From Peptococcaceae bacterium (lineage in GTDB: Bacteria; Bacillota; Desulfotomaculia; Desulfotomaculales; JACDOK01), in assembly GCA_017656185.1 (NCBI GenBank), contig JACDOK010000005.1, positions 1 to 49,200 of the forward strand: 49,200 bases of DNA, written 5' to 3'. A model generated the notes under the pieces. It was given only the letters and a program-made list of their open reading frames with translations. It searched no databases and had not been told where the DNA came from. The translations under genes and the position numbers were made by a program. This document shows positions 43,456 to 49,200 of this stretch, piece after piece. Each line of letters starts with the position of its first letter. The first letter of the stretch is position 1.

Positions 43456-44019
43456 TTGCGTAAGGGTCTATTGTTAGTCGTAGCTTTGTTGGCGATGTCG
43501 TGTTTGCTGGCGGCGGCGGCGTATACTTCGGCGACGGTGACGAACTATTCACAGATCGCCGTAGTAAACTCCAGTACTGCCCTGCTGGCTCTCGACGACG
43601 CAAACAATGCGCAAACTGGGTTCGAGGATTGTACTGCATATGATGACAGCGACATGCTAAAGTTCCGCTTCGGGTGGAATAACAATCAGCAGTACGGTTT
43701 GCAGCGGGACAGTGTGTACGAGTGGTACGATGAAAAGACTGCCGGAGACGCAACTGATGATTTAGGATTGTTTACCATTACGAACAACTCTGCTGACGAC
43801 GTCAAGGTAACTATTTCGGAAAACAATGCTACTTCCGGCGTAACGTTTTCTTTCCGCCAGAATGTGGATAATGACGTTACTGGTTGGCAGCAGGATACTA
43901 TTCAGTTCAGCTTAGAGGCTGGAACAACAGCTCAAGTCGGTGTCAAGATTCAAGTAGCCGATGATGCCACGCTTGAGTCGCCTAACTTCGATATCACCGT
44001 TAGTGCAGTTGCTGAGTAG
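43456..44019 (+). CDS. TasA/CalY-like secreted protein, paralogue 1
   Basis: A 187-residue protein with a SipW-type signal peptide (RKGLLLVVALLAMSCLLAAA, then AYTSATVTNYSQIA), whose predicted cleavage lies near residue 20-22. The mature part is beta-rich, acidic and Asn-rich with FRFGWNNNQQYGLQRDSVY, LFTITNNSADDVKV and a final NFDITVSAV strand, as in TasA/camelysin-type subunits of fibres. I choose TTG 43456, nine bases from AGGAGG. It is likely a substrate of the peptidase at 41424. No anchor is seen. Confidence 0.82.
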   Translation: MRKGLLLVVALLAMSCLLAAAAYTSATVTNYSQIAVVNSSTALLALDDANNAQTGFEDCTAYDDSDMLKFRFGWNNNQQYGLQRDSVYEWYDEKTAGDATDDLGLFTITNNSADDVKVTISENNATSGVTFSFRQNVDNDVTGWQQDTIQFSLEAGTTAQVGVKIQVADDATLESPNFDITVSAVAE

Positions 44020-44070
44020 TAAAGTTCAGTGATGAAAAGATAAGTCTGTAGTTTCAGAAAGAAAAACAGA

Positions 44071-44120
44071 AAAACCCCTTGGGAGCAGATGACCTAAATA
44101 ATCAATCCCCAAGGGGTTTT
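44071..44120. terminator. Terminator between the two TasA-like genes
   Basis: AAAACCCCTTGGG and CCCCAAGGGGTTTT pair around a loop of about 23 bases. It would separate or attenuate transcription between the paralogues. Confidence 0.75.
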
Positions 44121-44175
44121 CCTTAAAGCTCCTTGGTATTGCAGCTATACAGAGGATAATAGGGAGGTGAAAGGC

Positions 44176-44769
44176 TTGAAGAGAGCGTTAGTCTTGGTGG
44201 TAGCTCTACTAGCGGTATCGTGCTTGCTCGCTGCGGCGGCATATACTTCGGCAACAGTTACTAACTATTCGCAGATTGCGATAAACAACACTAATGCATC
44301 CATCCTGGAGCTAGATGAGCAGTTGAGCCTTGTGACAGGATTTAAAGATGCAACTGCGTATAATGATCAGGCCATGCTGAAATTCCGGTTCGGATGGAAC
44401 AATGGTACGCAGCATGGTTTGCAGCGGGACAGTGTCTATACGTGGTGGGACAATAGTAATAAGGTAGGCTTGTTTGCCGTGAAAAATAACTCGGCTGATA
44501 AGGTCAGACTTACTTTCACCGAAAACTACAGTGACGATCAAGTAACTTTTGAGTTCTTGCAGTATTTGCCGGCTTGGCCGAATGGTACAGCAGCCCAACG
44601 TAACACGACTTCCGATAGCGGTTGGCAAGATGCAGGTTATAACAGCTATGAGCCGCTGTACCCTGGGGAAACCGCCCGGATAGGTGTGAGAATTACCTCG
44701 TCTGATACTGCGAGTGTATCCGGTCCTTTAGACTTTGACATCAACGTCAGCGCAACTCCAGTACTGTAG
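44176..44769 (+). CDS. TasA/CalY-like secreted protein, paralogue 2
   Basis: A 197-residue paralogue of the preceding gene. The signal peptide is nearly identical (ALVLVVALLAVSCLLAAAA, then YTSATVTNYSQIA), the core FRFGWNNGTQHGLQRDSVYTW and LFAVKNNSADKV segments are shared, and a short insertion (LPAWPNGTAAQRNTTSDSG) extends the second half. Start TTG 44176, eight bases from AGGGAGG. Probably exported and cleaved by the SipW-like enzyme and assembled with its paralogue. Confidence 0.82.
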   Translation: MKRALVLVVALLAVSCLLAAAAYTSATVTNYSQIAINNTNASILELDEQLSLVTGFKDATAYNDQAMLKFRFGWNNGTQHGLQRDSVYTWWDNSNKVGLFAVKNNSADKVRLTFTENYSDDQVTFEFLQYLPAWPNGTAAQRNTTSDSGWQDAGYNSYEPLYPGETARIGVRITSSDTASVSGPLDFDINVSATPVL

Positions 44770-44927
44770 GTACAAAGGGGTCAGGTCTTAATATATGACA
44801 CAATTGTGTTAGCAGATTTGGCCAACCCAATTTTAACACTTGCTTTAAGAGTGTCTCTTGAGGTTTGCAGTAGTTGTCTTTCCTCGAGCGGTATCAGGTA
44901 CCTAACTTTACTAAACTTACTGAACTT

Positions 44928-44967
44928 AAAAGCCCTTAAGTACCATCGCCATACTCAGGGGCTTTTT
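44928..44967 (+). terminator. Terminator after TasA-like paralogue 2
   Basis: AAAAGCCCTTAAGTA pairs with TACTCAGGGGCTTTTT with small internal mismatches. A sister copy lies at 45386. Confidence 0.85.
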
Positions 44968-44999
44968 CTCTACACCTAACGCCTTACCTCACAGTGAAT

Positions 45000-45055
45000 T
45001 GCTCACTCCTTAATCCTCCCTGCTCCCTGCTTCCTGTTTACTGTTCACTCCTTTA
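45000..45055 (-). repeat. Heptanucleotide array, eight units, minus orientation
   Basis: In-phase TGCTCAC, TCCTTAA, TCCTCCC, TGCTCCC, TGCTTCC, TGTTTAC, TGTTCAC, TCCTTTA. Reverse complements match the plus-strand family. Confidence 0.8.
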
Positions 45056-45089
45056 TCTGGTACTAAAGTCTACCCCCCAATATTCCAAT

Positions 45090-45312
45090 GTGGTTGTAGT
45101 CTTATTGGCAGTATCCTGCTTATTGGCCGCGGCGGCATATACATAGTTGGGATTGGGGTACCCAAGGTACGAACTATACTCCTCCGCAGAACACTTTAGC
45201 TCCCGGTTGTTCCATGGAAATCGGTGTCAAGGTTTCAGTTGGTGACGAAACCGATCTCTCCTTGCCCAATGACTACAGTGGTACCATCGTCGTAAATGCT
45301 GAGGCACAATAA
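45090..45312 (+). pseudogene. Relic of a third TasA-like paralogue
   Basis: GTG 45090 opens VVVLLAVSCLLAAAAYT, the same signal peptide as in the two intact genes, and stops at TAG 45144. The middle of the gene is missing. From about 45171 another frame reads NYTPPQNTLAPG, then MEIGVKVSVGDE and the ending GTIVVNAEAQ, which matches the last strands of the intact paralogues (compare QVGVKIQVAD and FDITVSAVAE). It is followed by the same terminator type. Confidence 0.83.
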
Positions 45313-45660
45313 GCACGCAATTTTCCTCTCACGGGAAAATACGTGCACAAGTACCTAACTTACTAACTTATTAAACCAACCACAGAAAGCCCTTGAGTGC
45401 GAACATTATAATTACCCGTACTCAGGGGCTTTAATGACCTGATAACCGGCCTAACACTTTTTAGCGTTTATACCTCTTTGTCTCGCCTTAGGTTTGTTCT
45501 TTAGACCAACGAGTACGTTAGAAGTGCTCAGTAGTGGTAATCAAAAGTATTCCTTCGTAGTCCTAAAATGTAAACTTATGTAGTCGTGTTTCTGTGCCGG
45601 AAATATCTTACACTTTAGATGTAGCCATATGGGAAAATATAGATGAAAGGAGGTGAATAT
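45313..45660. other. Spacer between the relic and the SLH gene
   Basis: Contains a hairpin at 45313-45348 (GCACG...ATTTTCC and GGGAAAAT...CGTGC), a terminator at 45386 and the SLH upstream region. No gene seen. Confidence 0.65.
45386..45432 (+). terminator. Terminator after the TasA-like relic
   Basis: AAAGCCCTTGAGTGCG pairs with CGTACTCAGGGGCTTT. It is a diverged duplicate of the terminator at 44928. Confidence 0.82.
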
Positions 45661-47229
45661 TTGAAGCGACTTGTTCTACTGGGTTTGGTTCTGTTTTTTG
45701 CGATGGCGTGTCTGATGGGAGTAATGGCCAGCGGTGTATCGCCAACCAGTAATGACGTAGCAGTATATGCAGAACCCGGGTGGCTGGCTCTCGAACCGAC
45801 CAGGAACGGGCCCATCAAATGGGCCGGCGGCACTAAGTATCTCGTTGGGTATGCCGACCACACGGCATGGGTGGGCGAGGACGGAAAACTGCATTTTGAC
45901 TTTAGAAAGGGCGCGGACGGACTGTTATATGGTTTCCAGCCAGGAAGCTATTACGAGTTTGATATGCTTTTTAAGATAATCAACAAAAGAGACGAAAACA
46001 TTTGTGTATCCATTGACGTAGAAAACATGGGTGCTTACAGGGAGTATATATTGATCGGTGCCCAGAAGAGTTGGACTTTAGAAAAAGAGTTCACGCCAGG
46101 AGACCATTCTTCTTTCCCGTGGCCAAACAAAGATAAAGAAAGACAAATAGCAGCGGGCGATCACATGTGGGTTTTGGTGCACTTTGATATTCCGCCGGAC
46201 GCTGAATCATTGGGACCGGTATCCGGAAAGATGGTCATAAGGGCCAGGGCATGTGACGAGGATACCGGCGGCAACGGCGGCAGGAACGGCAAACCACCCA
46301 GTGTCGATGGTGTGCCGGATGGCGTGTTCATAGCCCGCTGGCCCGGTCACATCCCACTAGTTACGAGAGCAGTAAAGCTGGAAGAGCCGAAGCCTGAGTT
46401 TACCGCGGACATAACGGCTGACCCCGAAACGTTGGCAGAAGCAAGAGCCAAGGGACTGGAGCCCAGGGTATATATCTGGAATGAGAACTTCCACAAGTGG
46501 GTCGCCTTAGCGTCTTACCCACAGCCCGACGGGACAGTGAAGGCCATCAATGACGGCAATTACACCGGTTGGACGGCCGTGTTTGCCGTGCGCCAGCCCA
46601 GGTTCATCGACCTGACACCGACGGACTGGTACGAACCGGTGCTCAACCGGGCGAATGGTCTCGCCCTCATAGAAGGCCACCCGGCCGATCCCTGGTGTTC
46701 CGGGAGCCTGGCTCGGCTGGCCAAACCACATGCACAGATGACGCGAGCCGAGTATGTGGTAATGGTTACCCGTGCCCTGGGCTTGGTACACGAAGAAGAA
46801 CAGAAAATGCACGACGTATTGCAGTATGTGCCTTCGGAACAGGTTAACGCGGTGCTTCAAGGACGATTTAGCGATGCCGGTAAGATCCCCGCGTGGTGCC
46901 GCAAAGCAATAGCCACAGCCGTTAATTCCGGCCTCCTGGACGGTGTGGGCGGAATGGAAACGGAATTTGGCCCGTCTGTGCCGGTAACCCGCGTCCAGGC
47001 CGCCGTCATCGCCAGCAGCGCCCTGGCGAAAGTACCCGGATATGGATTTAAGCCTGCCGACCTTTCACTGTTTAAAGACGCCGCAGAAGTCCCGTCCTGG
47101 GCTGTCGGCAAGGTGGCACAAGGTGTTTTGGTGGGGAATTCGGACGGGACCCTGGGTCCGAATAACCCGATCACCAGGGCGGAAACGTACACCGTGTTTC
47201 TGCGGCTCCTGCGCGGCCTAGGATGGTAA
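45661..47229 (+). CDS. SLH-domain surface protein with TasA-like N-terminal domain
   Basis: A 522-residue exported protein. The signal peptide (KRLVLLGLVLFFAMACLMGVM) is followed by a domain (about 30-190) with the order of motifs seen in the TasA-like paralogues: LHFDFRKGADGLLYGFQPGS, then LFKIINKRDENICVSI, then a strand-rich end. A linker follows, and the last 180 residues form SLH repeats (DLTPTDWYEPVLNRANGLALIEGHP; FSDAGKIPAWCRKAIATAV; FKDAAEVPSWAVGKVAQGVL with ITRAETYTVFLRLL) that bind cell-wall polymers. It may anchor the fibre to the wall. TTG 45661 is five bases from AGGAGGTG. The stop is inside a heptad array. Confidence 0.86.
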   Translation: MKRLVLLGLVLFFAMACLMGVMASGVSPTSNDVAVYAEPGWLALEPTRNGPIKWAGGTKYLVGYADHTAWVGEDGKLHFDFRKGADGLLYGFQPGSYYEFDMLFKIINKRDENICVSIDVENMGAYREYILIGAQKSWTLEKEFTPGDHSSFPWPNKDKERQIAAGDHMWVLVHFDIPPDAESLGPVSGKMVIRARACDEDTGGNGGRNGKPPSVDGVPDGVFIARWPGHIPLVTRAVKLEEPKPEFTADITADPETLAEARAKGLEPRVYIWNENFHKWVALASYPQPDGTVKAINDGNYTGWTAVFAVRQPRFIDLTPTDWYEPVLNRANGLALIEGHPADPWCSGSLARLAKPHAQMTRAEYVVMVTRALGLVHEEEQKMHDVLQYVPSEQVNAVLQGRFSDAGKIPAWCRKAIATAVNSGLLDGVGGMETEFGPSVPVTRVQAAVIASSALAKVPGYGFKPADLSLFKDAAEVPSWAVGKVAQGVLVGNSDGTLGPNNPITRAETYTVFLRLLRGLGW

Positions 47230-47253
47230 GCAGGAAGCAGTGAGGAGGAACCA
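47226..47253 (+). repeat. Heptanucleotide array after the SLH gene
   Basis: GTAAGCA, GGAAGCA, GTGAGGA, GGAACCA. The TAA of the first unit is the SLH stop codon, and the array runs into the palindromic element at 47255. Confidence 0.82.
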
Positions 47254-47254
47254 G

Positions 47255-47353
47255 CCCAGTACTCAGTGATCAGATCAAAGTTCAAATGTCCATTTTGTTT
47301 AATAATGGTTACTTTAAGCGCCTCTATTACCTTTATCAGTCCTGAGTGCTGGG
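47255..47353. repeat. 99-bp palindromic-end element, copy B
   Basis: Begins CCCAGTACTCAGTGA and ends TCCTGAGTGCTGGG; GTTCAAATGTCCATT in the interior matches copy A at 31655. A GTTAGCAAGTA stretch found just left of copy A appears to the right of this one (near 47374). Confidence 0.82.
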
Positions 47354-47390
47354 CCCTACGTTCTATATAAGTTAGTTAGCAAGTATGTAG

Positions 47391-47411
47391 GGGAGCCTTT
47401 GTAAGGCTCCC
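47391..47411. repeat. GGGAGCC hairpin repeat
   Basis: GGGAGCCTT-TGT-AAGGCTCCC with GGACCGTCGAGAAATACC after it, a variant of the GGGAGGGTC hairpins in which both arms have changed together. Confidence 0.65.
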
Positions 47412-47625
47412 GGGACCGTCGAGAAATACCCTGAAATCTCCTAATTACCCACTCTAACGTAATTTAGCATTAGAAACAGTAGCAATACAGATAATTAACT
47501 AAAAGAAAACTGGCAGTATCTTAATCACTAATTACCCAAGCTAACTGTACATTAAAGGACGGATTTACCGTTCCAAACATAAAAGACCTTAAGAACGCGA
47601 CAAGTTTCGTTTATTACTCCTAACT

Positions 47626-47667
47626 CTTTACATCTTTGTTTCCTCTTCACTCTTCACTCCTTGCTGG
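47626..47667 (-). repeat. Heptanucleotide array, minus orientation
   Basis: CTTTACA, TCTTTGT, TTCCTCT, TCACTCT, TCACTCC, TTGCTGG; weaker than the other arrays but in phase. Confidence 0.55.
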
Positions 47668-47800
47668 TAATTAGGATCACAACGGCGTTAGCTGCTCTTT
47701 TGCCGGGGTATTTATTTATTGATCAAGGATTAATCTGAAAGGAATTGGGGCCGGTAGAAGAGAAAATGTTGGAGATAAAACAGGCCAAGGAGGAAAACCC

Positions 47801-48532
47801 ATGGACAGCAAGCCGCTGAAAGAACTGGCCTTGGAGTGCGGTGCCCACGTTTGTGGTATTGCCGATCTGGATTTGCTGCAAGAGTTGCCTACGATACCGG
47901 AAAACCTGCTTGATGGGTACACTCGCGCGGTAAGTATCGGTATGGCCGTGCCTTATGGAGCTTTCTTAACCATTGACCGGGCGCCCACACGCCTGTATAT
48001 GCACCATTACCGGACTGTAAATGACATTTTGGATCGTATTGCCTTAAAGATTGCCGCCGCCGTAGAAAGTATGGGGGGAAAGGCCCTGGCCATACCGGCC
48101 TCGGAAATACTTGATCATAAACAGCTGCTGGGCAATATCTCCCACAAGGCCGTTGCCAGGGTGGCCGGCCTGGGGTGGCAGGGGAAAAACCTCCTCCTCA
48201 TTAATCCTCAATATGGTTCCCGGCTGCGCCTGGTTACCGTTTTGACTGACCTCAATCTGGACCCCGACGCCCCGGTAAAGAACCGGTGCGGTAAGTGCAG
48301 CAAGTGTGCCGATGCCTGCCCGGCAGGGGCCATCAAAAATGTTACGTTTGCCGATCATCCCCGGAGCCGGGACGAGGCACTCTATTTTGAACGCTGTGTT
48401 AATAAGCTGACCCGCGACTTTGCAGAGGAACTGGGATTAGGAAAGCCGGTTTGCGGCGTCTGCATTAAGGTTTGCCCGTGGAGCCGCCCCCGCAGGAAAT
48501 CAAGTGGGGGAAATGGGGAATTCGGGAAATAA
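47801..48532 (+). CDS. QueG-like 4Fe-4S protein
   Basis: A 243-residue iron-sulfur protein related to epoxyqueuosine reductases and similar oxidoreductases. It has LGWQGKNLLLINPQYGSRLRL near residues 125-145 and two cluster motifs, CGKCSKCADACP near residues 165-176 and CGVCIKVCPW near 221-230. It is shorter than QueG (about 380) and lacks its full C-terminus, so the substrate is unknown; it is not safe to call it QueG. ATG follows AAGGAGG. Confidence 0.82.
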   Translation: MDSKPLKELALECGAHVCGIADLDLLQELPTIPENLLDGYTRAVSIGMAVPYGAFLTIDRAPTRLYMHHYRTVNDILDRIALKIAAAVESMGGKALAIPASEILDHKQLLGNISHKAVARVAGLGWQGKNLLLINPQYGSRLRLVTVLTDLNLDPDAPVKNRCGKCSKCADACPAGAIKNVTFADHPRSRDEALYFERCVNKLTRDFAEELGLGKPVCGVCIKVCPWSRPRRKSSGGNGEFGK

Positions 48533-48576
48533 GTTTAACACCAATTACAATAATTACAATTGAGGCGGGAAATTAA

Positions 48577-48900
48577 GTGCCGGTACTACGCGTCAACATA
48601 TTACCAGATGATTATAAACATCTTCCTGATGTTGATAAAGTCGTGACCAGATACGGGGGGCGACTGGGAAAACCCCAACCGAGCAGCTTTAAAACGGATA
48701 AGGTGCACGAAGGTTGGGCGGTGGACATATTTTTGCCGGATAGGGTCAATATCCACGAATTTACCAGGGAAATCACCAGTATTTGCTGTGTTTACCTGCC
48801 CCAACAGAGAAGACGGTCGAGGCTGATTTGGTACGTACTAGCCATGGCACTACTGTTGGTTTTGCCGTGTGCTGCCTGGTACTACTTGGGCAAGCAATAG
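48577..48900 (+). CDS. Small C-terminally anchored membrane protein
   Basis: A 107-residue protein with a soluble alpha/beta part (about 1-77) and a C-terminal membrane segment (LIWYVLAMALLLVLPCAAWY, about 83-102). I do not recognise the family. GTG 48577 follows GAGGCGGGA. The stop is followed by heptad repeats, and it may be cotranscribed with the QueG-like gene. Confidence 0.7.
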   Translation: MPVLRVNILPDDYKHLPDVDKVVTRYGGRLGKPQPSSFKTDKVHEGWAVDIFLPDRVNIHEFTREITSICCVYLPQQRRRSRLIWYVLAMALLLVLPCAAWYYLGKQ

Positions 48901-48901
48901 A

Positions 48902-48922
48902 GTGAACAGTGAACGGTAATAA
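48902..48922 (+). repeat. Short heptanucleotide array, three units
   Basis: GTGAACA, GTGAACG, GTAATAA, starting one base after the stop codon at 48898-48900. Confidence 0.65.
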
Positions 48923-48970
48923 GTACGTGTTGGATCAAGCTACGAGCAGATTTAAGAAAGGAATAAGTAG

Positions 48971-49200
48971 ATGAATCATGTAAGACCGCACTATAATCTG
49001 GAAGCTTGGAAGGAAGCAATAACCTTGGTAAAGGCTGTTTATCAACTGACCAAAGATTTTCCGGCTGACGAGCTTTATGGATTAACCTCTCAGATGAGAA
49101 GATGCGCAATATCAATACCCAGTAACATAGCTGAGGGTGCAGCTCGTAGCAGCAGAAAAGAATTTGCTCAATTTTTGAGTGTTGCGAAAGGATCGTTAAG
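48971..49200 (+). CDS. Four-helix-bundle protein (23S rRNA IVS type), partial
   Basis: The first 76 codons of a gene that runs off the window. YNLEAWKEAITLVKAVYQLT near residues 8-27 and the conserved SIPSNIAEGAARSSRKEF near residues 48-65 identify the small family often encoded in intervening sequences of 23S rRNA and also, as here, free-standing. Function unknown. ATG 48971 has AAAGGA upstream. Related genes often lie beside cell-surface or exopolysaccharide loci, which is only suggestive. Confidence 0.9.
   Translation, partial: MNHVRPHYNLEAWKEAITLVKAVYQLTKDFPADELYGLTSQMRRCAISIPSNIAEGAARSSRKEFAQFLSVAKGSL

Larger units (their letters stand above)
44770..45089. other. Spacer after paralogue 2
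   Basis: Contains a terminator at 44928, a minus-orientation heptad array at 45000 and no gene. The CCTAACTTTACTAAACTTACT segment at 44901-44921 recurs in altered form after the relic at about 45352, so gene plus downstream tail seem to have been duplicated as a unit. Confidence 0.7.
47230..47800. other. 571-base repeat-laden spacer
   Basis: Heptad array, 99-base palindromic element, GGGAGCC hairpin, an AT-rich stretch and a minus-orientation heptad array near 47626, then the upstream region of the 47801 gene. No gene is visible. Confidence 0.7.

Overview
The window looks like the chromosome of an endospore-forming, low-to-middle GC Firmicute of the class Clostridia, probably in the Peptococcaceae/Desulfotomaculum/Thermincola neighbourhood. 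Three things point there. The gene order matches Bacillus-Clostridium blocks (ylxM-ffh-rpsP-khpA-ylqD-rimM-trmD-rplS-lepB-ylqF-rnhB-yraN-yifB and tepA-ylzJ...ftsK-rodZ-rimO...cinA-recA). There are sporulation-type genes (alpha/beta SASP, SpoIIM family, a decayed spore photoproduct lyase). Strong GGAGG ribosome sites often drive GTG or TTG starts. The genus is inference. No tRNA, rRNA, CRISPR array, transposase or phage gene was found.

Layout. 1-1.9 kb: a repeat-bearing spacer and a class III aminotransferase on the minus strand. 1.83-9.0 kb: a dense plus-strand housekeeping run for protein targeting, ribosome assembly, tRNA modification, secretion and RNA/DNA metabolism. 9.0-10.4 kb: a small unknown gene and an splB pseudogene on the minus strand. 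10.5-18.8 kb: yifB, yjbQ, a CoA-disulfide reductase-rhodanese fusion facing a YgaP-like membrane protein, a FemAB-like/alanine racemase pair, and small spore-type genes. 18.9-34.1 kb: tepA, ylzJ, yhaM, ykuS, uppP, a bifunctional nuclease, ftsK/spoIIIE, rodZ, rimO, an FtsH-like protease without an ectodomain, cinA, recA and hslO. 34.5-36.4 kb: an SASP, a methyltransferase that may be leaderless, and two membrane proteins.

36.4-47.2 kb is the accessory and most interesting part: a surface-protein locus. It holds tandem palindromic operators, a structured leader with a terminator, a truncated signal-peptidase relic, a Ser/Thr/Gly-rich surface protein whose leader is interrupted by TGA, a DUF5305-type membrane protein, a NarL-type sensor kinase and regulator, and an ER-type (Ser-His) SipW-like signal peptidase with an unusual C-terminal extension. 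Two TasA/CalY-like secreted paralogues, the relic of a third, and an SLH-domain protein with a related N-terminal domain follow. Together they suggest a self-contained system that processes, regulates and anchors a fibre or surface layer, with birth and death of substrate genes. 47.8-49.2 kb: a QueG-like ferredoxin protein, a small membrane protein and the start of a four-helix-bundle protein.

The larger intergenic spaces are loaded with short repeats: palindromic elements ending in CCCAGCACTCAG/CTGAGTGCTGGG (46-100 bp), GGGAGGGTC-hairpins with a CCCTAAAGGAATACC-like tail, and in-phase heptanucleotide arrays (GTRAGSA-like) that repeatedly begin at or beside a stop codon. One spacer carries a run of small hairpins separated by GTATCAC.
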